Below, one piece after another: positions 11,439 through 21,055 of a stretch of DNA of 47,007 nucleotides. Position 1 is the stretch's first letter. Each line of letters begins with the position of its first letter. Source of the DNA: Chara braunii (lineage: Eukaryota > Streptophyta > Charophyceae > Charales > Characeae); the NCBI GenBank assembly GCA_003427395.1, contig BFEA01000280.1:1079466-1126472 (forward strand), given 5' to 3'. The translations under genes were made by a program, and so were the position numbers. The notes beneath the pieces were generated by a model. It did not search any database. It saw only the letters and a program-made list of their open reading frames with translations, and was not told the origin of the DNA.

Positions 11439-12338
11439 TACTTATCGGAGAAGGAACAGGTGCTGCCATAGGAACCGGAAGCATAGATGTGGTATCCAGC
11501 CTGCGCGCTAACGTGGCAAGGGACCGGCAGCAGGGTGTATCTTTCCATGTTCAAGCGGAGGATTCACTCTCATTTAACACACTTATGAGTCGGGCGTTGT
11601 TCGGACCCGGTAACATTAGTGTGGCGGATGCCATGTTCGCAGTGACAGTTTTGGTCGTCAGTATTATTGTGATGATATGTTCAGCATGAGCGTGTGTCAG
11701 TCGCGAAGCTATGGTGCCTGCTATCGACATCTTGGTCCATTCCCAAGTGTGTGCCATCCCAGTTCACTGTGGTGGAATGGTTTGTGGGGTTCTCCCTCCT
11801 AGCGGTGCCGTTGTCATCAGGTGCCACCCAGCAAACGGTTGTCCCAGTGAGCAATCCACTTGCAATGCCTGCATGTTATAAGCTGCATGAATCTGGCTAC
11901 GAACCTCGATCAGGTGAACAGAGTAATGCCCCTCACTAGTACACGTGACGAGGCACGACTAGGTGTATTACGGGGGAGAGTTAAAGTGAGTCGTCAGGCA
12001 TAGCCGACTTACCTGGATAACTGTAGTTGTTCTTTCCCTTAGTAATGCTACTTTACTTAGTAAAGAATCACCACTACACTCCCTCAGTTCATAACCGCTA
12101 TTGTTGTGAACGGCCTGCGATCGTGGTGATTTTCCTTGTTTAAGGAAATGACAGTCCTTCGTCCAACCTAGTCGCCCTAAACAGTTTAATATCCAATTTA
12201 TATATACCTCTCTGCACCTTAGTATTTTAAGGCAGCATATGACTGAACCATTCAACTTAGAAACAAGGTTCAGCCTGCCCATTCTTACCACAAGTTTATT
12301 CTTAATTTATACTCTTTCTAGTTGTGAAAAAACTATGA
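11439..12338. other. Anonymous region
   Basis: Open frames of 118 and 81 codons occur on the plus strand and one of 107 on the minus strand. None has a recognisable motif and the first is extended through the AG repeat. I do not support a gene here. Confidence 0.4.
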
Positions 12339-12782
12339 TCAGACCATCCAAACTTATGGAAACATGTCTGACTAGCATGTTCATAAGTAAAACAATATAA
12401 AAGTATAGTCAAAATTTATTCCTTTCAGGTCCCAGCATGTACGTAGCTCCAGACCAGACCATCCAAACTTATGGAAACTTGTCCAATCCTTCGCTTGATT
12501 TCCCCTTAGAATAAACAAGAAGAGTTAAAGTCATCCAAACTTATGGAACATGCCTAACTTTTTTCAGAAACCAATGAAACATAAAAAAAAACAAAGAAAC
12601 AAGGCAACCAAGCCATCCAAACTTATGGAAGCTTGCTTGGTCCCCTGAAAAAAACCGTCACAAACAACCCGCGCAAGTCAGAGCAACCAGACCATCCAAA
12701 CTTATGGAAACCAGTCTGATTTTCCAGGCAATAAAAAATAAACATAGCACTGGGCCCTCCAAACTTATGAAAACTTGCCCAG
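12339..12782 (+). repeat. Cluster of six hairpin modules with a conserved 21-nt core and different stems
   Basis: Core starts are at 12345, 12460, 12532, 12614, 12693 and 12756, all on the plus strand. Stem pairs: TCAGAC/GTCTGA (copy 1, 12339-12371); about 3 bp only in copy 2; outer AGTTA/TAACT in copy 3; ACCAAGC/GCTTGGT in copy 4 (12607-12641); CAGAC/GTCTG in copy 5 (12688-12718); CTGGGC/GCCCAG in copy 6 (12750-12782). The core reads CATCCAAACTTATGGAAAC plus two variable bases, 21 nt in most copies. Sequence between modules is A-rich and not obviously repeated, so the module itself is the repeated unit. Confidence 0.88.
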
Positions 12783-13010
12783 CCCCTGTTAACCCAATCA
12801 AACGCAGGCAAGACCACCTTCCTCCCACCTTTCCTCTAGATGCAAACCCTTTTCACAATCTGCTTTCAGTCAAACAACAATCCTGAAAATAAAATTACGC
12901 ATCCCTTCCTTTACTTAACTCTGATTTGTATCCTGAAAGTCAAACATAAACTCCATATGGGATACATGCAGTATACTCAGTCGAACTGTAAAAGGATGTA
13001 CATATATGGT

Positions 13011-13291
13011 TTATAACTGGGTTTATAGAGGGAGGCAAAATGTTACCTCTCAGTTCCCTGCCTCTGATAGAGCTCCCGCAATCGGTGGGCAGACTTCCCA
13101 CAGAGTCTTGATGCGGTCCTACGAGTTGCAATCCCACCTGCCGCCTTCCTCTCTGAACAGAATTAGACTTAGAGTAAGAAGGTAAGAAGCAGGGTTTCAG
13201 ACTCTCGAGATACAGGAGGGGGACAAACTCAACTCGCAGGAGAGGGCCTTGATACCTTGATGCGCCTGAGGGCCCCGTAATGGCGGCCAAA
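13011..13291 (+). repeat. Dispersed LTR-like repeat, copy 2
   Basis: Second copy of the 283-600 repeat, same orientation, lacking about 20 bp near its left third. Its position upstream of a possible primer-binding site at 13495 suggests part of a 5' LTR. Boundaries and terminal dinucleotides could not be fixed. Confidence 0.7.
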
Positions 13292-13494
13292 ATGCTCTGC
13301 AGCTTGGTCAACTGAAGAGAAACTATCTATTATTGACCCCTTTTGCGACCCCCCCCTTTTTCTCGTTTGCAACAGTCAACTTCCCTTGCAGAACTTGACC
13401 TCTTTCTCAAGGTGCAATGCCTCCTTCTCTTCACCAAAGTCACAACCATGCAGTCTAGGATGGCGACACCCTAACAGTGGACACTTCCCCTACT

Positions 13495-13506
13495 TGGCGC
13501 CCAACG
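13495..13506 (+). other. Possible retrotransposon primer-binding site (tRNA-Lys type)
   Basis: TGGCGCCCAACG is complementary to the 3' end of a tRNA-Lys (CGTTGGGCGCCA), the usual primer for many retroelements. Only 12 bases match. No convincing gag follows, although a short PPKYE-type stretch around 14610-14640 is reminiscent of gag. Confidence 0.35.
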
Positions 13507-15322
13507 CTCAGACTACCAATACTCGGCTACTAGCAGCCTACAAGTTGACAATGCATCCTTTCGGCCTTAGCAACAACGACCGTAGTGCAGGAAAATGTCA
13601 GTTACGTGCCTCAACATGATCATCCTCACTAGTCTCTCTCTCAACTTGACACAAAAAGAAGGAATGGCAGTGTGATGGTAGAGATTCAAAATATGAGTTC
13701 ACACTACGGCCCAGGGAATTTGACACTGTTCAAAAACAGAACTACGCTGATATTCGGGCAACATACATATTTTATGCCCTTCATCATACTTCGCACCCTT
13801 ACATGTCAACACTTCTGGTCCTTCTCTCGGCCAGGCTCGTTCGCAAACGCACGGTTGATGGCCTTAGTTAGGAAGAGATTACGATGGTAAACCAACGCTC
13901 ATTGTTGAGGACGTAGCGGTCGGCTATCACGACGAATGACACAACCATAACGAAGGTACGGGGAGGGGGGAACCAGGCAGCAGCTACAAGCGCAAGGAGT
14001 GGTGCAGACCTTTTCTCTCAGATCCTGGTCGGAATCTCAGCCAAATTTACGTATGGATGAAGGAAAAATAGCAAGCAAACCAAGCTCCACTACGTCGAGG
14101 CTTCATTCCACAAAGCTCACCACCGACGATTGTGAGGATGAACACCGACAAAATGACATACGTGCCTGCTATCGCGTAAGCCTTATCTTTTCCTTGACTG
14201 TCCGCCCCTCCTCTGTCCCATTTTCCTGCTTCCTTTTTGTAACCACGCAGCATCTTTTGTCCGTATCTAACTACTCATCTGCTGCCTATACCCGCCGCAC
14301 CCTCTTGAGCTTCGCCCCACCGCCCCTAACACACCTGGCTATAATCACGACCAGATCCCGGCATCTCTTCGGGGGCCTAAGCTCGAAGAAGAGCGGGCGC
14401 AATTAGTGGGAGGCTCCTGCGATCAGAGAAACATGCCCCCGTCGAGGCCGATTGGAACAACCACACCTATGAAGGAAGCAAGCTCGGTTGGAGCGACGAG
14501 CGGACCCACTATCATGGCCGCTCCCGGAGCACCACCACCACCACCATCGATGAGCAGGCCATGATCGCTACCCCGATCAAAACTAGCAGTAGTGGTCTGC
14601 CCTGCTACCCCGAAATGAGGATGAATCTTCCACCGAAATATGAAAAGATGTGTGGCCACTCTCGATACCTCTCTTTCCTCTCGCAGCAACTAACCCTTAC
14701 AACACTAAAACTACTTACTAACTCCAAAAACTAAACTCATGATTCATTGTGCCCTGCTGTTAAACTCCAACTTCAACTCCTTCCTTATCCAAATCCACGA
14801 GAAACGAGCACGATACGTCCGCCTTCTCCTTCCTCCACCGTAGCTCTCGCGCACCACTTTCTTCTCTAACACTATATCTACCAACTCATTGCTGAAACTA
14901 ACCTTAGATCTCGACTCGTCCACCTCCAAAAACTCAACTTCGGCTTTTAGTTCTCCCGATTCCATCAAAGATCGGCTGTGAACTTCATTCTCCTCTCCTC
15001 CACGCTCATGTTTAGCTTCGCCATCTCCTACCTCGAACGTACCAAAACGTAGTACCGGACCAGATTTGTCCCTTCTTTCCCTGTCCGATTCACACTTTCG
15101 CCTCCAGCTTTGGCAAGCGCATAACCTCCACTAACCCGGACATCGCTCTCCCCCCCTGCCAATATAGACAGCCCAGTGGCGACCGAAAGAGTAGGATCTT
15201 CGATGAGTGCGCAACAACTCTTCCACATAACCGATTTGCCCAGTGGCATATAGTGAGGTACACGACCCACACTCAACTGTTTGGCCAGCCCGCCGTTACA
15301 ACGGACAGGGGGACGTGGCCTG
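13507..15322. other. Anonymous region, perhaps a decayed retroelement interior
   Basis: Several medium open frames on both strands (for example 135 codons from 13999 plus, 108 codons 15354-15028 minus) have no recognisable domains. If the primer-binding site at 13495 is real this would be the internal region of an old element, but there is no direct support. Confidence 0.3.
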
Positions 15323-15390
15323 ACGCAGATCCTACGGTAGTAACGTTTTTCCAAGACGAGACTTCAAAACTCGAGGTGGGGCGGTCCCGG
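15323..15390 (+). rRNA. 28S rRNA fragment, highly diverged (copy 2)
   Basis: GCAGATC...GGTAGTAAC, then a GAGACTTCAAAAC-type stretch and CGAGGTGGGG align in order to the same 28S segment seen at 15514 and 9915. Identity is only about two thirds, so it is credible mainly because a clearer copy lies 190 bp downstream. Confidence 0.45.
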
Positions 15391-15513
15391 GTGACTAGCC
15401 ACTGCGGCCTATTGTCATGGCCCATCCACCGTGGAAACTCCCACATAACGATCGGTTTGGAACGCGGACCCACTACGTAGCCCGAAGCATGGGCCTAGGT
15501 GAGGCGGGTCTCA

Positions 15514-15581
15514 ATGCAGATCTTGGTAGTAGTAGCTAACACTCCAATGAGAACTTTGAAGGCTAAGTGGGGGGGTGTACC
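15514..15581 (+). rRNA. 28S rRNA fragment (copy 3)
   Basis: GCAGATCTTGGTAGTAGTAG and CAATGAGAACTTTGAAGGCT match the conserved 28S/25S rRNA segment at roughly 50 of 58 positions, with one deletion. No flanking rRNA sequence continues beyond about 15581. With the copies at 9915-10058 (opposite strand) and 15323-15390, the same rRNA segment occurs three times here without its neighbours. Confidence 0.8.
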
Positions 15582-16208
15582 TTGTGATCCGAAGCTTCCT
15601 GTGGCATTGCTGCGGTCTCCTCAGAATGTCCCGAGCCGCTTCTCCTTACCTCCCCCGGGTATGGCCCATCCTCCTCCGATCTAATGGGCGTGCTCATACT
15701 CAAACTTCCCGCGGCAGGCCATGGCTGGTGGTCAGCGCCTCTGCCAGTTGGCATTCTCGTTAATCCTCTCGGTCCGTGTTCGAGGCAGGCATAATATAAT
15801 AGTTTCGCCGGCATTCCGAACACGAGGAAACCCAAACGACTCAATAAACATAATAGTGATAATAATATAAAATAATACTTACGGAAAAATAAACGAAAAC
15901 CCATAAAGCGAGGAAGAAGCCCGGACCCCGCAACAACAAAACCATGGGGGATAGCCTACGAATCCCCTGCGGTGGCGGACAAGCGTGGCCAAGTCCACGG
16001 CCGCGGACACGTCCGCGCGGACGCGCGGCTTTGGCGCCACGTGGCGGCCGCAGGGGAGGGGGTTTCGGGATTCTGGAAGCGCCATTGGGCGGCGTATCCA
16101 CTGCCCCACCCCCCCACACAAAAAAAATTGAAAAAAAAATAACTTTTGGTTGGGGGGTTTGGGCTGCCGAGGGAAAAAAATGAAAAAAAAAAAAGAGCGT
16201 TTTTTTTT
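15582..16208. other. Anonymous region
   Basis: No gene recognised. The 15975-16055 stretch is very GC-rich with CGCG/GCGG words. The 16105-16215 stretch is A/T homopolymer-rich. Confidence 0.4.
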
Positions 16209-16265
16209 CTTTTCCCGTTGATTGATTGATTGATTGGTGGGGGCGGGGTCGCCCCACCCCGCCTG

Positions 16266-16302
<37 letters not shown>

Positions 16303-16305
16303 AAT
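16209..16305. repeat. Two (GATT)n tracts around a GC-rich spacer
   Basis: GATT runs at about 16216-16236 and 16267-16303. Each is followed by a G-rich then C-rich stretch with CGGGGTCGCCCC-like symmetry, so the whole block is a duplicated unit. Confidence 0.85.
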
Positions 16306-16450
16306 TGGGGAGGGGTCGCCCCGCCCCCTCGCCACCAACCACTCGTGCACGCGCACACACACACATACACACAAATACACACACACACACACACACACAC
16401 ATCCTTAGTAGTGAATATTTCGACGTTCCAGCGGTAGATTCGATCGATTT

Positions 16451-16522
16451 TGCTCATCCTGTCGATGGAAGTTGCGCGAGGCCAGCCACGGCCTCGTGCA
16501 ACTTCCATCGAGAGGATGAGCA
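16451..16522. repeat. 72-bp near-perfect palindrome, copy 1
   Basis: Starts TGCTCATCCTGTCGATGGAA and ends with the reverse complement of the same sequence, arms of about 32 bp around a short centre (CAGCCACG). Only a few mismatches. Confidence 0.93.
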
Positions 16523-16526
16523 ATAT

Positions 16527-16606
<80 letters not shown>

Positions 16607-16608
16607 CC

Positions 16609-16651
<43 letters not shown>

Positions 16652-16699
16652 CCGTAGTAGTGAATATTTCGACGTTCCAGCGGTAGATTCGATCGATTT

Positions 16700-16771
16700 T
16701 GCTCATCCTTTTAATGGAAGTTGCGCAAGGCCAGCCGCTGCCTCGTGCAACTTCCATCGAGAGGATGAGCA
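16700..16771. repeat. 72-bp near-perfect palindrome, copy 2
   Basis: Same palindrome as at 16451, with a few additional changes mostly in the left arm (TTTTAATGG instead of TGTCGATGG). Confidence 0.9.
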
Positions 16772-16776
16772 ACATC

Positions 16777-16834
<58 letters not shown>

Positions 16835-17039
16835 NNNNNNNNNNNNNNNNNNNNNNNNNNNNNNNNNNNNNNNNNNNNNNNNNNNNNNNNNNNNNNNNNN
16901 NNNNNNNNNNNNNNNNNNNNNNNNNNNNNNNNNNNNNNNNNNNNNNNNNNNNNNNNNNNNNNNNNNNNNNNNNNNNNNNNNNNNNNNNNNNNNNNNNNNN
17001 NNNNNNNNNNNNNNNNNNNNNNNNNNNNNNNNNNNNNNN
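16835..17039. other. Assembly gap (205 N)
   Basis: A run of N between a (TC)n tract and a (CA)n tract, so probably an unresolved microsatellite-palindrome array. Confidence 1.

Positions 17040-17134
<95 letters not shown>
17040..17134. repeat. (CA)n microsatellite
   Basis: Uninterrupted CA, 95 bp, at the right edge of the gap. Confidence 0.98.
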
Positions 17135-17136
<2 letters not shown>

Positions 17137-17393
17137 AATCAATCAAACAAACCCCTTTTTCTTTATTTATTTTCGATTTTTGCATCTGCATTTTTTTAAA
17201 ACACCTCATACCCCTGCAAAATACACATATTCATTTCTAAAAAAAATACAGGTAAACTCAGGGACCATGTATCTCATTATAAAAAATGACAAAAAAAAAT
17301 TCTTGCTTTTTTTTTTTTTTTAATTTTTTGTAAATCAAATTTAGTTTTTCATTTTTTAAAAATCCTAAACAAAGTCGGCTTCTGAAAAACAAA

Positions 17394-17435
17394 ATATGGG
17401 GTTGTAGGGCTTAAAATTCCCTACAGGCTACAACC

Positions 17436-17497
<62 letters not shown>
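17394..17497. repeat. Hairpin with two competing stems followed by (AT)n
   Basis: ATATGGGGTTGTAG (17394-17407) and CTACAACCCCATAT (17428-17441) form a perfect 14-bp inverted repeat. Inside it TGTAGGG and CCCTACA form an alternative 7-bp stem. About 60 bp of pure AT follows. Confidence 0.9.
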
Positions 17498-17501
<4 letters not shown>

Positions 17502-18471
17502 TTGGCCTATTATTTAATTCAGGAAAAATCTGGTAAAATCGGGTCCTCGGCGCGGATCTGGCAGGCCGCGGAGGCGGCCGTGAATACGTTCGCCCTCTGA
17601 GCTCGGCCCCGCGGACACGTCCGCGGGTGTTTCCTAGGGGATAGCCACGCTGGACCCTCAACCCTATGGCCTCCTTCGCGCCGCTCAGAAACTCCCGTGC
17701 CATTGTCCGCTGGTCTCGATCCATGAGTCTCCCAGATGAAAGTCCCTTTGGTCGCCCACTAAGTCCATGCCGTTAGGCCCCGTGACTATCATACGACGAC
17801 TGACCCTTCGCGCGTAAATACACGATTCACAATAAGAATTTTGCCAGCATCACGCTGGCTTTACAACCGTCAACAATAAAAGTGATCATGCACACCTTAA
17901 GTCTGCACACCCACACGGTCTCTACTCTAATCAACCATTCAATCAACATAAACAACATACATAACCGCGACCCACGCGGTGCACTCAAACTTTAAGTCAA
18001 ACTTATTTTCTGGTTATTTGCAAAAACCAGGGCGGATACCCTTGTATGGGTATTCGCACCGACATCGTCTACCTGATGGATGCCAGAATGATCTGATGCT
18101 TCCCTGGTCTCGCTCGTCCCTGTTAAATTCAATCGAACCTCGCATGAACCAGCATCATTGAATTTAAGGGACCCGTAAACCCAAGTGATTATACCTTCTT
18201 TTTTTTTTTAATGTGTCTCTTTACAACTGAGGATTCGTGTATGTAAGATTTGTTGCACATATGCATCGATCGGGCTAACTAAGCTAAGATTCCGCTAAGA
18301 TTATGTGAATGCATGCTCACCACTCACTCGATGAATGGTGCTTGTCGTCTTGATTGGATCGAACTTACGTGTTTTTTTTTATCGGTTCGCCAGATGAATG
18401 AAAGACAATAGAGCACGTAGCATTTGCGACCGTTTACTTACATGTTCAAACTTTATCTCGACCTGACTGGG
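17498..18471. other. Anonymous region
   Basis: No gene recognised. Contains an 11-bp inverted repeat TTAAATTCAAT (18123-18133) / ATTGAATTTAA (18157-18167), and a small hairpin-forming ATACCCTTGTATGGGTAT near 18037. The latter resembles a block at about 7700 in family G. Confidence 0.4.
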
Positions 18472-18561
18472 TGGCGACTTCCCGTATCCTCATCGTGACC
18501 ATTTCGTATAACGAGGAAATGACACGTGTATGCGAGTGGGATGTACGGGAAGTCGTCGCCA
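18472..18561. repeat. 90-nt imperfect hairpin
   Basis: Outer arms TGGCGACTTCCCGTATCC and GGGATGTACGGGAAGTCGTCGCCA pair with a 3-nt and a 1-nt bulge. Inner arms CGTGACCATTTC and GAAATGACACG pair with one small bulge. The size and shape resemble a microRNA precursor or foldback element, but no expression evidence exists here. Confidence 0.7.
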
Positions 18562-18908
18562 AGATCAGCGGACACTATTATTTTCCACCTGAGACAAGGT
18601 GTTCGGGATTCGTAGGCACATGTTTTGTCATTATCGATACCCATTTTTCCCCGTACTCTTTATTATTGTCTTTTAACAAACTGATTGTCATCCCGTAGAC
18701 GACAGTAGCTCCTTATTGGCCCAACACTCTATGTAGCAATTGTCGCCGCACCGAGCGTTATCGGGAAAAAGGGTTCCACTATCGGACACGTGGCGAGGAC
18801 AAACACAGGGAAAGAGTGACCAGGCTGATACCATCCATGTCGGATTCCAAACTGTATAGCGAATGGCGTCGTTGGCGAGTTGGCGAGTAGGCCGAACATA
18901 TGTTGGTT

Positions 18909-19591
18909 CTTGTAATCTGGGTAGCACCCTGTACGCGTACAAACCCAAAATCGTGCGTACTCGTACGTTAAAAAAAAAAAAAAAAAAAAAAAAATCCAAA
19001 AAATCTGAAAAACAAGTATGTTGTGCAGAATAATGATACAAACAACATTTGCTTGGGAGTCATACCCGAATTCCAAATCAAGCTCGATTTAAAAATCAAA
19101 ACCTTTAACAAATTAAAAAAATATTTTTAAATAGTTTTTTAATTATTATGATAATATTTCCTTTTTTTTAGTTTTTAATTTCTTACTCGAGTTTGGTTGG
19201 GAATTCGGGGATGACTCCCAGGCAAACATTGTTCGTATCATGTTTCTGCATAACATATATTTGTTATAAAAGTTTGTTTTTATTTTTATGTGTTTTTTTC
19301 CTAGTTATTGTTTTAATTATTTCCAATTTGTTTGATTTTTGTGTCTTTGATTTTTAACTCGAGTTTGGTACAGAATTTTGAGGTGAGTCTCAGGCAAAAG
19401 TTGTTTGAAATATCATTTTACATAACATAATTGTTTTTCAGATGTTTTCGATGAATTTTTTTGTTTTTGTTTTTTTTACGTATTCCCACGTACGGGAGTA
19501 CGTGTACGCATGTACATGTCGCGTACAGGAATACGTGTACGCGTGTACGCGCAACCCGTGTACACCTACGCCGTGCTACTCAGCTTGTAAT
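18909..19591. mobile_element. Small transposon-like element A with 8-bp target duplication
   Basis: The element spans 18917-19583 (667 bp) between two copies of CTTGTAAT (18909-18916 and 19584-19591). Its termini are inverted repeats: CTGGGTAGCACC on the left and, on the opposite strand of the right end, CTGAGTAGCACG. Inside the ends lie arrays of the palindromic word CGTACG and variants (left 18921-18969; right 19479-19565). The interior holds three copies of an ~80-bp core: inverted at 19014-19097, direct at 19171-19260 and 19348-19430. The core includes GAGTTTGGTACAGAATTT and AGGCAAAAGTTGTT. There is no coding capacity, so it would be non-autonomous. An 8-9 bp duplication suggests a Mutator-like or hAT-like mechanism. 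Confidence 0.82.
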
Positions 19592-19665
19592 AGTGAGGCG
19601 AGTTGGCGGGAGAACGAACACACGCTCGAACGAATAAGAGAAATCCTCCTATCACCTGAAACACG

Positions 19666-20529
19666 TTGGTAGAGATAGGACAAGAAGCAGCTATAGCTAA
19701 CGCAAATGTGTCTGCCCCTCGTGTAATGGTAAGCATTCCAACCACCTTTCTATTCTATCCTAGCCACACTTGTCCACAGTCATGGCTCGACGCAGTGGAA
19801 GCACAGGGCTATGAAGTGGCTGACCTACCTCGAGTCATCACGTTGCTCGTAAGAAATACTGCTCACAATTGGTTTGAACGCCACCAATGGGTAAATTGGG
19901 ATACGTTCAAAATGACCTTTTTGGCGAGATTTGACAAAGTAAGTGAGGATGCTGTATGGTTTGTACTAAAAACACGCCCTCAAGAGTCAGAAGAGCTTTT
20001 GCTAGACTTTGTGGACAAATTTCAAACAACTCTGGATAAGTCTGAATGGGAAGAAAATGTTGCTCGAGACTAGTTCATAGATCATCTTCGCAACCTGGTC
20101 TTGAAGGTAAAATTGAAAAAGAAAGTCCTTTCCAAAATGACTGAATTTTCGACGATCATCGCCAAAACTCTCGAGCTTGATTCACAAGACATGCGTAAGT
20201 ATATAGATCAGGGTGAAGAGGACATCGCAGATACGATAGAAGATGTGGCTGAAAAACGGAGATCGTGGCTCCGATCCATTGGACGGTTTTACCAACGCCA
20301 TGGTCCTAAAAACCCAAGCAGACCATCACTAAGTCATGTCTCTCATGCTCTCTCCGTCATCGTCTCTTCTCCCTCCTCTCCCTCCGCTCCTCCTCCTTCC
20401 AAAATGACCCCCGTAACTGTTGTTTTACTGCAATCACCGGCGTTGGTATCCATCACCAATCTTCATCTGGCTCACATGATTCATACAACTACCTCCCAAC
20501 AAGCAGAATGGATGAACCATCTAATCTAG
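19666..20529 (+). pseudogene. Gag capsid-like ORF with one in-frame stop
   Basis: One continuous frame of 288 codons interrupted only by a TAG at 20071-20073. The first part has the retrotransposon gag pattern: a WFERHQW-type tryptophan/phenylalanine motif, then a WDTFKMTFLARF stretch, then an E-rich segment ending LLDFVDKFQTTL. After the stop the frame continues with FIDHLRNL, a typical continuation of gag, so the stop is probably a point mutation or conceivably a read-through codon. The end of this frame is basic and Ser/Pro-rich. In Ty3/gypsy elements this protein forms the cytoplasmic virus-like particle. Confidence 0.8.
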
Positions 20530-20679
20530 AGTCAGACGTCGCAGCTAAACCGATTGGTGCAAGTTGTGCGGGATCTAATGAGTACGTATGCCAAAATACC
20601 ATATGCCACTTTGTCTCCTCCTTTGTACCCTTCGCTCATAAGCAGTTAATAGGAACCCCCATTTTTCAGCCCCAGTTAA

Positions 20680-21010
20680 ACCCCTCAACCTTGAAAAGTG
20701 CATTGGAATTTTTTTTTTTTAAGTTTTTTTTTCTTTTGCCTTATTTTATTTTTTGTCAAGGTATGTGTATGTCAAGTTTGGTGTTTGTTGGGGTTTTGGA
20801 GTTGACTGTTTTGGCTTTGAAAACTCCTAAAAATCCTGAAAACTAAAAAGAATTAATTTTGTATGAAAACACACTTTTGCCTTGATGTTTTATAGGTTTC
20901 TTATATTTTTTTTTCAATTTGTTTTTTTTAAGTAGTTAGTATGATCTCCACTCTATGGATTGGAGGCAAGTTTGGTTAAAATGACCCTTGGGTTTTGTTA
21001 TAAATGGCCT
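20680..21010. other. A/T-rich insertion-like interval inside gag
   Basis: Poly-T-rich, non-coding sequence separates the capsid part of gag from the zinc knuckle. It contains AAGTTTGGT twice (about 20778 and 20969), faintly like the core of elements A-C, but the similarity is too weak to assign. No target duplication found. Confidence 0.4.
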
Positions 21011-21055
21011 GACAAGTTGTTCGGAAATCGAGGCCTCCGTTAACCGCCTCTCCCT

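Larger units (their letters stand above)
16352..16834. repeat. Tandem unit of (CA)n, spacer, 72-bp palindrome and (TC)n
   Basis: Two copies, about 250 bp apart, of the order (CA)n, a ~50-bp unique spacer containing GAATATTTCGACGTTCCAG, a 72-bp palindrome, then (TC)n. The second copy runs into the N gap, after which (CA)n resumes, so more copies may be hidden in the gap. Confidence 0.9.

Noticed and set aside
13999-14406. 135-codon ORF on the plus strand
   Set aside because: Low-complexity Ser/Thr-rich product, no motif, no initiation or termination signals.
16451-16771. CRISPR-like repeat-spacer appearance
   Set aside because: There are only two palindromic units with microsatellite between them, in eukaryotic sequence and with no cas genes.
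15879-17240. Very long open frames on both strands
   Set aside because: They are made of microsatellite-encoded Ser-Leu, Thr-His, Arg-Glu or Cys-Val repeats and run through the N gap.
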